Below, one piece after another: positions 17,926 to 26,530 of a DNA stretch of 64,000 bases. A model generated the notes under the pieces. The model was not told the origin of the DNA, made no database searches, and worked only from the letters and a program-made list of their open reading frames with translations. How positions within the stretch are numbered: the first letter of the stretch is position 1; every line of letters starts with the position of its first letter. The DNA comes from Leucobacter triazinivorans (lineage in GTDB: Bacteria; Actinomycetota; Actinomycetes; Actinomycetales; Microbacteriaceae). A program made the position numbers and the translations under genes. The stretch covers positions 1,364,001 through 1,428,000 of the forward strand of contig NZ_CP035806.1 in the NCBI RefSeq assembly GCF_004208635.1. The letters are read 5' to 3'.

Positions 17926-17985
17926 GTGCACCTGTCAGGTGAGCGGCGACGAGGGGTCGTTGCACGATCTGACAGGAGTATTCGG
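17926..17985 (+). promoter_or_regulatory. Leader element with GTGCACCTG motif before ssb-like gene
   Basis: GTGCACCTG at 17926, GGCGAC at 17945, and a CGAC...GTCG stem (17947-17950 with 17956-17959), then ACAGGAG as RBS. Third clear copy in the island. Confidence 0.5.
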
Positions 17986-18444
17986 ATGGCCATTCAGACG
18001 CAGCAGTCCATCTCGGGGTTCATCGCCACGCAGCCGCAGCTGACCGTGAGCGAGCACGGGATCTCACGGTTTCACGCTCGTATCGGGATTGAGCATTCTC
18101 GGCAGGAACCGGATGGGTCGTTCACGCAACTCGAGCCGACGTTCCATGGCCTCGCGATCTTCCGCAAGACGGCAGAGGAAGCAGCGGCGCGGTTCAGGAA
18201 AGGTGACCGGTTCGTCGCTTCCGGTCGCGTTCATGAGTACAACTACGACAAGGACGGAGAGACAGTAGCCGCGGAGGAGTTCATTGCCTCGCGTATCGGC
18301 CACGACCTTGCCCGCACTCGTTACGAGGTCGATCGGTCGCCCCGTCGTGAAGCCATCGCGCACGAACATGACGCGCTCGGTGACTCCGCGGTCGCGTCTG
18401 CCACCTCGCCGCAGCCCAAGGTGGCATCGCGTGCGAGTCTCTGA
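17986..18444 (+). CDS. Single-stranded DNA-binding-like protein (OB fold)
   Basis: 152 residues; the ATG follows ACAGGAG. MAIQTQQSISGFIATQPQLT, the central strand pair TFHGLAIFRKTAEEAAARF and KGDRFVASGRVHEYNY match the SSB OB-fold layout. The C-terminus lacks the acidic DDDIPF tip of host SSB. Element-borne SSBs protect transferred single strands; this fits its place after the coupling protein. Confidence 0.8.
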   Translation: MAIQTQQSISGFIATQPQLTVSEHGISRFHARIGIEHSRQEPDGSFTQLEPTFHGLAIFRKTAEEAAARFRKGDRFVASGRVHEYNYDKDGETVAAEEFIASRIGHDLARTRYEVDRSPRREAIAHEHDALGDSAVASATSPQPKVASRASL

Positions 18445-18457
18445 GACGGGGCGCGCG

Positions 18458-19024
18458 ATGGATGAGAACACGGTTGAGGCGGAAGAGTTCAACGAAGACG
18501 ACTTCGAGACAGAGTTCGAGGGGCCGCTGTTGGTCGAGCCGCCGCACCCCATCAACTGGAACCTGCTGGGCCCGGAAGACCTTGAAGCGGAATGGCTAGA
18601 GCTCAACCGCTGGGTGCACTGGCTGCGCCGAACCTATGGACTCCCAGCTTCCGTCGTTCCGCCGTTCTGGCATCACCACCCCGAACTGCTGTGGGAGCTC
18701 TCCGCCCTCCACCTGCACTGGCTCTGCTCATACGACTCAGAAAAGACCGGGTCAGCACCGTTCGCATGGCATCGAGACTTCGCCGACGCACGCCTACGGC
18801 TTCGCGACTGGGTCACAGGAATCGGCACACGCCTCGACCGCGACCGCCCCACCAGGCAGACCGCCTGGCCGGGCGAACCGCCAGCTCCACCCGTCGATGA
18901 CACCGTGATCGAGGACCGGGAGACCGAATTCGTCGAGTTCGTCTATGCCGAAGTCGCAAAGCGACGGGAAGAGGAAGACGCCTTCTACCAGTCACTCGAT
19001 CCCCGAACGGGGGAAGTCTCATGA
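18458..19024 (+). CDS. DUF4913-family protein
   Basis: 188 residues. Acidic N-terminus, then a tryptophan-rich core (WLELNRWVHWLRRTYG, PFWHHHPELLWELSALHLHW, RLRLRDWVTGI) typical of DUF4913, a family common on actinobacterial plasmids and ICEs with no known function. A GTG at 18431 is a possible alternative start. Its stop overlaps the next ATG. Confidence 0.75.
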   Translation: MDENTVEAEEFNEDDFETEFEGPLLVEPPHPINWNLLGPEDLEAEWLELNRWVHWLRRTYGLPASVVPPFWHHHPELLWELSALHLHWLCSYDSEKTGSAPFAWHRDFADARLRLRDWVTGIGTRLDRDRPTRQTAWPGEPPAPPVDDTVIEDRETEFVEFVYAEVAKRREEEDAFYQSLDPRTGEVS

Positions 19025-19236
19025 CCGACACCTCCGTCGCAGGAATCACCTCGCCGCTGCTCCACAGCCGCGATGTCGCGACCTATCTGAAGGTGTCAGA
19101 GTCCACCCTGTCCCGATGGCGGTCGGCGGGAACGGGGCCACCGTTCATCCGAATGAGTGGCATCGCCAGGTACCGACTCGAAGCTGTCGATGCTTGGCTG
19201 GCAGAGTTGGAACACGACCATGCCACGCGGGGGTGA
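19021..19236 (+). CDS. Excisionase-like HTH protein
   Basis: 71 residues with a MerR/HTH_17 winged helix: LLHSRDVATYLKVSESTLSRW...IRYR-like IARYRLEAVDAWLAE. Such proteins sit beside integrases and control the direction of recombination. It overlaps both the DUF4913 stop and the integrase start. Confidence 0.85.
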   Translation: MTDTSVAGITSPLLHSRDVATYLKVSESTLSRWRSAGTGPPFIRMSGIARYRLEAVDAWLAELEHDHATRG

Positions 19237-20449
19237 GCCGTTCCCCAAGGCTGAGCCAAAGCCAGTGCCACCGGTCGGGGTGAAGATCTCTACCGACATG
19301 GAGCGCCGTACCTACGGCATCCGCGCCCGAGCCCGCTGGACCGACCCGATCACCAAACGACGAGTCATTCGCACCGAGATCGTCCCCGACGAAGCCGCAG
19401 CCCACAGCTTCTTCGACCAACTGCGGAACTCGTCCGTCAAAGGCATGGATACGGCAATGACGCTGACGGAGTTCGTCACCTCCATCGGGGAGCGGTGGGC
19501 GCGCGGGCTCGACCCGACATCGACGGGCGAAACCTACGGGTTCGGGTTGAAGCTACGGGTGCTGCCCGCGCTCGGGCACCTGCCCGTCACACAGATCACC
19601 GCCGGCATTATCGACCGCACCATCGACGGGTGGGAGCAACGCTACGGCGCCTCCACCATCAAGAACTCCATCGCACCACTCGTGCGGGTGCTCGACGAGG
19701 CAGTGCGTGACGGGCTGATCACGATCAACCCCGCGAAGAATCGCGCCAAGCGCAGCCTCAACCGGAACGCGTTCAGGAACCAGTCTGCCGAGCAAGCGTC
19801 ACCGCGGGCGCACGCGATCCCGGATATGAAGACGCTCAACAAGCTCGCGAAAGCCTGCGAGAAGGTCGGCCAGTCCTACAGCGACTTCGTCATGCTCGCT
19901 GCACTCCTCGCTGCGCGCTCCTCCGAAGTGTCGGGGCTGCAGGTCGGGGATGTCCGGTTCGACAAGAACCTCGTCGTGATCTCCCGGCAGGTATTCCCCG
20001 GCAAGGGCGGCCTCATCACCAAACCAACCAAGAGCCGGAAAGAACGGCGCGTGCCGATCCTCGAACCCCTCCGCCCAGTGCTCGAACGACTCACTGCGGG
20101 CAAGGAGCCCGAAGACTCGCTCCTCGTCGGCCCGAAGGGTGGATATCTCACGACCGCGACGGTGCGCGACGCCACGGACTGGGACGCGATCGTTGCGAAG
20201 CTCGGACTGCCCAACCTCACTCGTCATGGGCTCCGCCACACTGGAGCGACGTGGATGGCCGACGCGGGCGTGCCACTGCATGTGCTCCAAGAGATCCTCG
20301 GACACGCCTCGATGGAGACCACCAGAGGATACTTGCACCCCGACGACCGACATCTCGCTTCGGCTGCCGAGCAGGCCAACGCGTTCCTCTCACCCTCCGG
20401 GCAGAAGCGTCACAGCTCACGCACCAGCCCGTCAACGCGAGGGCTCTGA
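19220..20449 (+). CDS. int: Tyrosine integrase of the genomic island
   Basis: 409 residues from MPRGGEPFPK, overlapping the excisionase gene by 17 bp; an in-frame ATG at 19157 would overlap it further. An N-terminal arm-binding region and a core-binding domain (105-185) precede the catalytic domain with AARSSEVSGLQ (Arg), HGLRHTGATWMADAG (His-x-x-Arg), LGHASMETTRGYLHP (His, Tyr). The gene ends 210 bp from the 3' end of tRNA-Pro, the usual arrangement for an element integrated at a tRNA. Confidence 0.93.
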   Translation: MPRGGEPFPKAEPKPVPPVGVKISTDMERRTYGIRARARWTDPITKRRVIRTEIVPDEAAAHSFFDQLRNSSVKGMDTAMTLTEFVTSIGERWARGLDPTSTGETYGFGLKLRVLPALGHLPVTQITAGIIDRTIDGWEQRYGASTIKNSIAPLVRVLDEAVRDGLITINPAKNRAKRSLNRNAFRNQSAEQASPRAHAIPDMKTLNKLAKACEKVGQSYSDFVMLAALLAARSSEVSGLQVGDVRFDKNLVVISRQVFPGKGGLITKPTKSRKERRVPILEPLRPVLERLTAGKEPEDSLLVGPKGGYLTTATVRDATDWDAIVAKLGLPNLTRHGLRHTGATWMADAGVPLHVLQEILGHASMETTRGYLHPDDRHLASAAEQANAFLSPSGQKRHSSRTSPSTRGL

Positions 20450-20623
20450 TGACCGCAGACGTAGCGCGAAGACGGCCTCGAAGAGCTCCTGGTCCCCTTT
20501 TGGTCCCCTTATCCACAGGCGAGCGTCTTCGAAGGGCTCTGGCCCGTCTCGGAAGCTAGGCCGTGAAGAGCGGAGGGGACCAGAAGGGGACCAACAAAAA
20601 CCTGTCGCAAGACATGACAAAGC

Positions 20624-20649
20624 CCTGATGAAAACTACGTCTCATCAGG
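20624..20649 (-). terminator. Terminator of tRNA-Pro
   Basis: 7-bp stem CCTGATG/CATCAGG just beyond the tRNA 3' end in the leftward direction, followed by GCTTTGTC. It may belong to the element side of the attachment site. Confidence 0.6.
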
Positions 20650-20658
20650 ACTTTTCTG

Positions 20659-20732
20659 TCGGGCTGACAGGATTTGAACCTGCGACCCCCTGACCCCCAG
20701 TCAGGTGCGCTACCAAGCTGCGCCACAGCCCG
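20659..20732 (-). tRNA. tRNA-Pro (anticodon GGG)
   Basis: 74-nt cloverleaf: acceptor CGGGCTG/CAGCCCG, D arm GCGCAGCTTGGTAGCGC, anticodon stem CCTGA/TCAGG with loop CTGGGGG (anticodon GGG), and T arm with GGTTCAAATCC. No encoded CCA. The 3' half faces the integrase gene and is the likely attachment site of the island. Confidence 0.95.
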
Positions 20733-20783
20733 TGGCATCATTTTTCAGTTGTTTCGGGCCGTCCGGGAAGGGTAAACCCCTTA

Positions 20784-20824
<41 letters not shown>

Positions 20825-20955
20825 TGCCACCACGCCTTCGCGAAGCAACCCCTCTATCTTACCCATACTCCGGGCACGCGAATGACCACGGAGGAACTCA
20901 CTACGGAGCTAACGGCGAAACTCGCGCCGGATCCGCCGCCGGATCCGGCGCCGGC

Positions 20956-22248
20956 TCACCCGCCGGCCCCGCCGATCCCCTCCAGCGACGCCATGAGCAG
21001 CCCATCCTCCGCCTCGTTGCCCGGCAGCTCCAGGGCGCGCCGGTACGCCGCGGCGGCCCCCGCGAACTCCCCGAGCTCCTCGAACGTCACGGCCCGCGCC
21101 ACGTGGAACGGACGAAACCGCTGCAGCGCGGCGTCGGCGGCGAGCGCGTCGAGCAGACGCATTCCCACGGCCGGCCCGCGCGCCCGGCCCAGCGCCACCG
21201 CGCGCCCCAGCCGCACCACCGGCCCCGGCTCGTACGCCTCGAGCATCCCGTAGAGCACCGCGATTTGATCCCAGTCGGTCTGCGCGAACGACGTCGCCTC
21301 CGCGTGCACGGCCGCGATCGCCGCCTGGATCGCATACGCGCCCGCCCCCGGCGCACCCGCGGCGGCCTCTGCCAGCGCGAGGCCCTCTCCGATCAGCTCC
21401 CGGTCCCAGAGCCCGCGATCCTGCTCGGCGAGCGGCACCGGCCGCCCGTCCACCGCTCCCACCCGCGCGGGCCGCCGAGCCTCCGTGAGCAGCAGCAGCG
21501 CCAGCAGCCCGGTGGTCTCGGCCGACGCGCCGTCGACCGCGAGCCCCCGCAGCACCCGCGCCAGCCGGATCGCCTCGGCGGTCAGGTCGTCGCGCACGTG
21601 CCCGGGTCCGTGCGACCGCGCGAAGCCCTCCGCGTACATCAGGTAGATCACCTTCTGCACCCCCGCCATCCGCGCCGCGAGTTCCGCGCGCGGCGGCTCG
21701 CCGAACGGCACCCCGAGCGTGCGGATCCGCTGCTTCGCCCGCACGATCCGCTGCTGCATCGTGGCCACGGGCACGAGCAGCGCGTGCGCCACCTCGGCGG
21801 TGCTGAGCCCGCCGACGAAGCGCAGCGTGAGCGCCACGCGATCCTCGGGCCGCATCACGGGGTGGCAGCACGCGAAGAACAGCCCGAGGCGGTCATCGGG
21901 CACGGGATCGCGAACCTGCGCACCCGCGACGACCGCGGGATCCCCGAGCCCTGCGGGCACCGGCCCCCGCTCCTCCTCGATGCGCACCCGCGCCAGCTTC
22001 TGCGCCAGCACGCTCTCGCGCCGCACGTGGTCGAGCGCCTTGCGCCTGGCCGTCGTCTGCAGCCACGCCTCGGGCGACTCGGGCACGCCGGTGCGCGGCC
22101 AGGTCTGCAGCGCCTGCGTCAGCGCCTCCTGGGTGGCGTCCTCGGCGAGATCGAGGTCGCCGAAGCGCCGGGCGAGGGTGGCGAGAATGCGGGCGCGGGC
22201 GTCGCGGTCGATCGCCGCGAGCGCCTCGCGCACCGCATCACCCGTCAT
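20956..22248 (-). CDS. ECF42-type RNA polymerase sigma factor with C-terminal extension
   Basis: 430 residues. Sigma70 region 2 (LARRFGDLDLAEDATQEALTQAL) and region 4 (LTLRFVGGLSTAEVAHALLVPVATMQQRI) are followed by a helical extension of over 200 residues (DUF6596, TPR-like) with AVALGRARGPAVGMRLLDAL. In place of an anti-sigma factor, this group is linked to DGPF/YCII proteins, and one is encoded just upstream. The target promoters are unknown. Confidence 0.92.
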   Translation of the reverse strand: MTGDAVREALAAIDRDARARILATLARRFGDLDLAEDATQEALTQALQTWPRTGVPESPEAWLQTTARRKALDHVRRESVLAQKLARVRIEEERGPVPAGLGDPAVVAGAQVRDPVPDDRLGLFFACCHPVMRPEDRVALTLRFVGGLSTAEVAHALLVPVATMQQRIVRAKQRIRTLGVPFGEPPRAELAARMAGVQKVIYLMYAEGFARSHGPGHVRDDLTAEAIRLARVLRGLAVDGASAETTGLLALLLLTEARRPARVGAVDGRPVPLAEQDRGLWDRELIGEGLALAEAAAGAPGAGAYAIQAAIAAVHAEATSFAQTDWDQIAVLYGMLEAYEPGPVVRLGRAVALGRARGPAVGMRLLDALAADAALQRFRPFHVARAVTFEELGEFAGAAAAYRRALELPGNEAEDGLLMASLEGIGGAGG

Positions 22249-22288
22249 CTCGCACCGCCGAGATCGACGACCGGCCGAGCATCCCGGA

Positions 22289-22636
22289 TCAATACGGGGC
22301 GAGCGGGCGGATCTCCACGTGCCCGCCCGGCGCCGAGGCCGGGCTCTTGCGCGCCCACGCGACGGCCTCGTCGATGTCGGCCACCTCGATGATGTAGCCG
22401 CCGCCCACGAACTCCCGGACCTCGGCGAACGGACCGGAGGAGACGACGCGCTCGCCCTGGGCGTCGCTGCCGACGCTCACCCCCTGATCGGGATCCTCGA
22501 GCGCGAACGAGGTCACCACGACCCCCGCCTCGGTGATCTCGCGATCGAAGGCGAAGAACTCCTCGGGGCTCGCGCCCCCGTCTTCACCGCACGCCGGGTC
22601 GTCGACGTGTCCCATGAGCAGAAGTGCGTACTTCAT
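22289..22636 (-). CDS. YCII/DGPF-domain protein, sigma-factor partner
   Basis: 115 residues: MKYALLLMGHVDDPACGEDGG, SSGPFAEVREFVGGGYIIEV and DEAVAWARKSP are standard DGPF/YCII features. GAGGAGG precedes the ATG. Co-directional with the ECF42 sigma gene (40-bp gap). Homologues are co-conserved with ECF42 and are thought to be part of its output or control. Confidence 0.9.
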   Translation of the reverse strand: MKYALLLMGHVDDPACGEDGGASPEEFFAFDREITEAGVVVTSFALEDPDQGVSVGSDAQGERVVSSGPFAEVREFVGGGYIIEVADIDEAVAWARKSPASAPGGHVEIRPLAPY

Positions 22637-22776
22637 GATGCCTCCTCGGTGGTGCTGCGCCGGCTGCGCGGTGCAGATCCGGCGGGATCGGATCGCCGAG
22701 CCGAGCGGCCCGACACCAGAATGACGAACGGGATCGGCCGAGATCGACAGCTCGCCGAAAAAATCTCTCGGGCGGG

Positions 22777-22827
22777 ATGCATGCGTTGCGCACGACGCAG
22801 GAGAATGCATGCGTTGCGCACGACGCA
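22777..22827. repeat. Two direct copies of a palindromic 23-mer
   Basis: A 23-bp sequence starting ATGCATGCGTTGCGC occurs at 22777-22799 and 22805-22827, identical, at 28-bp period. Each copy contains TGCGT...ACGCA as an inverted repeat. Lies 141 bp upstream of the YCII gene, where a promoter or regulator site would be expected. Confidence 0.7.
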
Positions 22828-22910
22828 TGAGAGGGACGAAACCTCTGAGACGCACGGGGCGCGTGGGATCGACTGCACCCGCCCGCCGGGCGGTGGCCGC
22901 CGCGCACCCG

Positions 22911-23348
22911 CTACCCCTCCTGCTGGTCCTCGCGTCGCGGCTCGGGGCCGAAGCGGTAGGCGCGGCCCTTCAGCTCGTCGATGTCGATGCGCACGAAGGT
23001 CGGCTTGAGCGTGGGCACGAACGGACGCAGCGGCAGCTGCTCGGCGGCGAGGATCTCGTCCTCCTGCTCGAGCGCCCGGGCGCGGCCGCGCACCACCACG
23101 CTCCACCCCTCGGTCTCGCCGACCTCGTCGACCTCGAAGAGCACCGCGTTGTTGATCGTGAGCTCCACCAGCTTGCTGCCGGCGGCCGTGCGGAACACGA
23201 TGGAGCGATCGTCGAGCACGAAGTTGATCGGCACGATGTCGATCACCTCGCCCACGCTCGTCACGAGGCGCCCCACCTTCTGGGTGCCGAGACGCGCCCG
23301 GCACTCGCTCTCCGACAGCACGGCGCTCGAATTCTCGTTCTCGCTCAT
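22911..23348 (-). CDS. Pyridoxamine 5'-phosphate oxidase-like FMN-binding protein
   Basis: 145 residues with a split-barrel flavin fold: LGTQKVGRLVTSVGEVIDIVPINFVLDDRSIVFRT at residues 20-55 and VVVRGRARALEQEDEI in the second half. Family members bind FMN or F420 and reduce small molecules; the substrate is unknown. An in-frame ATG three codons upstream is possible. Confidence 0.87.
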   Translation of the reverse strand: MSENENSSAVLSESECRARLGTQKVGRLVTSVGEVIDIVPINFVLDDRSIVFRTAAGSKLVELTINNAVLFEVDEVGETEGWSVVVRGRARALEQEDEILAAEQLPLRPFVPTLKPTFVRIDIDELKGRAYRFGPEPRREDQQEG

Positions 23349-23423
23349 GCCTTCATTCTTGCGCGATCGCGCGATTGAGGGAAGAGCGCGGGATCGGGGG
23401 GCGGATCCCGAGCAGCGGCGGGG

Positions 23424-23497
23424 TTCGACTCCTGCGTCGCCCACCCGGCGAGTCCCGCGGGTTTCGACTCCTGCGTCGCTCACCCGGCGAGTCCCGC
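23424..23497. repeat. Tandem 35-bp repeat between divergent genes
   Basis: Two copies (23424-23458, 23463-23497) starting TTCGACTCCTGCGTCGC with one mismatch, period 39. A related TTTCGACTC...TGCGT...CCGGCG string occurs near 37657-37690, suggesting a dispersed family. Confidence 0.6.
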
Positions 23498-23509
23498 TAC
23501 GCTGAAACC

Positions 23510-24400
23510 ATGAGCGACCTCCGCAACTCAGGCGACGCCTGGGTCACCGCAGCCGACGGCGGGCGCTACTGGGGGCGCTTCGGCGCGGCCGGGCTGCTGG
23601 CGCACGATCGCGCACTCGACGCGATCCTGCTGCAGCACCGCGTCACCTGGAGCGACCACGGCGACACCTGGGGCATTCCCGGCGGAGCCCGCCACGAGGG
23701 CGAGGCCGCGATCGACGGCGCGATCCGCGAGTCGCAGGAGGAGGCCGGCGTTCCCGATCACGCGGTGACGCCCCGCTACACCCACGTGCTCGATCGCGGC
23801 GGCTGGAGCTACACCACGCTCATCGCCGAGGTCGCCGCGCCCTTCACGCCGAGGATCACCGACCCCGAGAGCCACGCCCTCGAGTGGGTGCACGTCGACG
23901 AGGTCGAGGGCCGCCCGCTGCACCCCGCCTTCGCGGCGAGCTGGACCCTGCTGCGCCCGCTCCTCGACGCGTCGCCCGTCGTGGTCGTCGACGCGGCCAA
24001 CGTGATCGGTAGCGTGCCCGACGGCTGGTGGAAGGATCGCCGCGGCGCCGCCGAGCGCCTGCGCGACCGGCTCGAGCGGCTGGCCGTGCAGGAGCACGGG
24101 ATCCGCGCCGGCTTTCTCGACCTGCCCGAGACCCGCGTCGCCGGCCTCGACCGCGCATTCCCGGAGTGGGTGATGGTGGCCGAGGGGGTCGCGCGCGGGA
24201 TCGGCAGCAGCCCGCACGTGCGCGTGGTCGACGCGCCCGAACTGGGCGACGACGCCATCGTCTCCGAAACCGCGAACGCGGCCGCGGCCGGCCGAGCCGT
24301 CGCCGTGGTGACGAGCGACGCCGAGCTCAAGACGCGCGCCCGCGCGGCGGGGGCCACGACGCGCGGCGTCAGGAAGCTGCTGCGGCTGCTGCCGGAGTAG
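23510..24400 (+). CDS. NUDIX hydrolase fused to NYN/PIN-like domain
   Basis: 296 residues. Residues 1-150 are NUDIX, with the box GARHEGEAAIDGAIRESQEEAGV matching GX5EX7REx2EEXGU. Residues 158-296 start VVVVDAANVIGSVPDGWW and contain AVAVVTSDAELKTRARAAG, the layout of NYN/PIN-like (YacP-type) nucleases with conserved Asp. The NUDIX part would hydrolyse a nucleoside-diphosphate compound; the second part may act on RNA. The 3' end overlaps yhhN by 32 bp, convergent. Confidence 0.85.
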   Translation: MSDLRNSGDAWVTAADGGRYWGRFGAAGLLAHDRALDAILLQHRVTWSDHGDTWGIPGGARHEGEAAIDGAIRESQEEAGVPDHAVTPRYTHVLDRGGWSYTTLIAEVAAPFTPRITDPESHALEWVHVDEVEGRPLHPAFAASWTLLRPLLDASPVVVVDAANVIGSVPDGWWKDRRGAAERLRDRLERLAVQEHGIRAGFLDLPETRVAGLDRAFPEWVMVAEGVARGIGSSPHVRVVDAPELGDDAIVSETANAAAAGRAVAVVTSDAELKTRARAAGATTRGVRKLLRLLPE

Positions 24401-25115
24401 CCGCGACCGACCGCCGGCGCCGCAGGGCCGCGACGACGCCGGCCGCGATGAGCCCCTGGCCCAGCGTGTACGTGAGCATCACCGCGCCGCCCGTCCACGC
24501 CGGCATCGCGTCGGGCACGAAGATGCGGAAGGCGAGTATCGCGTCCGACACCAGGAACCAGGCCCCGCCCCAGGCGATCACGGCGCCGCAGCGCGACGCC
24601 ATCGCCGCAGTGGCCACGAGCAGCAGGCCGTAGATCATCACGGGCACCGTGAGCGCTCCGGTGTGGGGCACGAGCAGCGCCATCAGCGCCGCGTAGGCCG
24701 CGATGTAGACGAGCGACCACACGGGGAAGCGCCGCACGGCCACCCCGCGGGCCCGCCACATCAGCAGCACGTAGCCCACGTGCGCCAGCCCGAAGCAGAG
24801 CAGCATCATGGGCAGCTCGTCGTCGAACATGGGGAAGAACGTGGCGGCGCCGTCGCCGAGCCACGAGAATCCCACCGCGATGACGAGCAGCACGATGGCG
24901 CCCCGCGCCCCGCCCGCGCCGCCCGCGCCGCCCGCTCCGAGCAGGCCGGGCGACGGCGTCGCCGCGGCCCAGATCACGCCGAGCGCCAGCGCCGGCATCA
25001 GCAGCAGCTTGGTGGGCGCGTGGATCGGCAGCCCCAGGAAGAGCGCGAGCACGTGCACGACCGACACCGCCGCATAGGGCGCGAACGGCAGCAGCGCACG
25101 GGCTCGGGACGTCAT
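24369..25115 (-). CDS. YhhN/TMEM86-family membrane protein (lysoplasmalogenase-like)
   Basis: 248 residues with seven or eight hydrophobic helices. GDGAATFFP and FLVSDAILAFRIFV carry the acidic residues conserved in the YhhN family, whose animal members cleave the vinyl-ether bond of lysoplasmalogens. An alanine/glycine-rich loop lies near residue 60. Bacterial substrate unknown. Confidence 0.87.
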   Translation of the reverse strand: MTSRARALLPFAPYAAVSVVHVLALFLGLPIHAPTKLLLMPALALGVIWAAATPSPGLLGAGGAGGAGGARGAIVLLVIAVGFSWLGDGAATFFPMFDDELPMMLLCFGLAHVGYVLLMWRARGVAVRRFPVWSLVYIAAYAALMALLVPHTGALTVPVMIYGLLLVATAAMASRCGAVIAWGGAWFLVSDAILAFRIFVPDAMPAWTGGAVMLTYTLGQGLIAAGVVAALRRRRSVAATPAAAAAAS

Positions 25116-25125
25116 GGGGAGCTCG

Positions 25126-25596
25126 TCAGGGTTCGACGAGGATCCCGTCGTCGTCGCACCACACCGCGGCACCGGGCCGGAACACCACGCCGCCGATCTC
25201 GACGTCGACGTCGACCTCGCCCGCGCCGGTCTTGGTCGACTTGGCCGGGTTCGACCCCAGGGCCTTCACGCCGAAGGGCAGGGTGCCGAGGGCCACGCGG
25301 TCGCGGATCGCGCCGTGGACGATGAGCCCCGCCCAGCCGTTGTCGACCGCGAGGCTCGCGATCACGTCGCCGACCAGCGCCGTCTCGAGCGATCCCCCGC
25401 CGTCGATCACCAGCACGGCGCCGTCGCCGGGGCCGCTGAGCAGCTCCTTGAGCAGCGCGTTGTCCTGAAAGCAGCGCACCGTGCGCACGGGGCCGCTGAA
25501 GCCGCTCATACCGCCGATGTTCTGAAACTGCAGCGACACCGAGCGCAGCCTCTCCCCCCGCTCGTCGTACAGGTCTGCAGTACTGATCTGCGACAT
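25126..25596 (-). CDS. rraA: RraA-family protein
   Basis: 156 residues, the usual length. [40 protein letters not shown] and [15 protein letters not shown] match RraA. Members either inhibit RNase E or are metal-dependent 4-hydroxy-4-methyl-2-oxoglutarate/oxaloacetate aldolases; GDxxA and GAIRD residues fit the latter fold. GGAG precedes the ATG. Divergent from the tetR gene. Confidence 0.88.
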   Translation of the reverse strand: MSQISTADLYDERGERLRSVSLQFQNIGGMSGFSGPVRTVRCFQDNALLKELLSGPGDGAVLVIDGGGSLETALVGDVIASLAVDNGWAGLIVHGAIRDRVALGTLPFGVKALGSNPAKSTKTGAGEVDVDVEIGGVVFRPGAAVWCDDDGILVEP

Positions 25597-25713
25597 CGTC
25601 GATTCTCCCTCCGAACCGGGCACTGGGGCCCTGGTGGGGATAACGCTACCCGGATCCTCCGACAAACGGGGCAGGCGGGCCACGGGACGCAAACTTGCGC
25701 CGGCCGCACAGTT

Positions 25714-25745
25714 AATGTACAAATGTACATGTACAGATGTACATT
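25714..25745. promoter_or_regulatory. Palindromic TetR operator
   Basis: A 32-bp imperfect palindrome made of repeated TGTACA blocks, beginning AATGTACAAATGTACA and mirrored to the right with mismatches only at the central A/G positions of each arm. Lies 30 bp upstream of the tetR ATG in otherwise GC-rich DNA, typical of a QacR/TetR autoregulated operator. Confidence 0.85.
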
Positions 25746-25774
25746 CGGGATCGAGCCGCAGACGGGAGGGCGCC

Positions 25775-26530
25775 ATGACGGATTCGAGCACGCCTGCGTC
25801 GCAGGGCGCCGAGTCGAGCGGCACCCGCCGACGCCGCGACCCGGAGGGCCGGCGCCGCGCGATCCTCGCCGCCGCCGCCGAGCTGATCGTCGAGCACGGC
25901 GCGGCCGCGCTCACCCACCGCGCCGTCGCCGCGCGGGCGAACGTGCCCCTGGGGTCGACCACCCAGTACTTCGGGTCGATCGACGAGCTGCGCGAGACGG
26001 CCCTGCAGCGGCTCTCCGACGAGATCGACGACGAGCTGGCCCTCATGGAACCGCACCTCGCGGAGTTCGTCACGAGCCCGGATCGCGCCGTCGATCAGCT
26101 GCTCGAGTACCTGCGCGACACGCGCGTGCTGCACGCCGACATCGCGCTCATGACCACAGGCGTCACCGATCCCCGGCTGCGCCCGCTGGCGCTGCGGTGG
26201 ACCGACCGCCTGACCGACATGCTCACCCGGCACATCGGCCACGAGCGGGCCGCCGCGATCGCTGTCTACCTCGACGGCGTCACGATGCACGCGGGCCTGC
26301 ACGAGCAGCCGCTCGCGCACCACGAGATCACGCGCGTGCTGCGCGCCCTCGCCGTGATGCCGCTCGGGCAGCGGCCGGGAGCGGATCCGGCGCAGGATCC
26401 CGACCCCGCGGCCGCGCAGGATCCCGATCCCGCAGCCGCGCAGGATCCCGACCCCGGCCCGGACCACCCGGCTCCCGCCCCCCGACCCGAACCACCCCGC
26501 ACCACCGACCACGCACAGGACCGATCATGA
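25775..26530 (+). CDS. TetR-family repressor of adjacent MFS pump
   Basis: 251 residues. The HTH spans about 25-70 ([41 protein letters not shown]). The ligand domain is helical. The last 50 residues are Pro/Asp/Ala-rich with DPDPAAAQ repeated from a 24-bp DNA repeat, unusual for TetR proteins and probably disordered. RBS GGGAGG. The stop overlaps the MFS ATG, so both are under the palindromic operator. Confidence 0.93.
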   Translation: MTDSSTPASQGAESSGTRRRRDPEGRRRAILAAAAELIVEHGAAALTHRAVAARANVPLGSTTQYFGSIDELRETALQRLSDEIDDELALMEPHLAEFVTSPDRAVDQLLEYLRDTRVLHADIALMTTGVTDPRLRPLALRWTDRLTDMLTRHIGHERAAAIAVYLDGVTMHAGLHEQPLAHHEITRVLRALAVMPLGQRPGADPAQDPDPAAAQDPDPAAAQDPDPGPDHPAPAPRPEPPRTTDHAQDRS

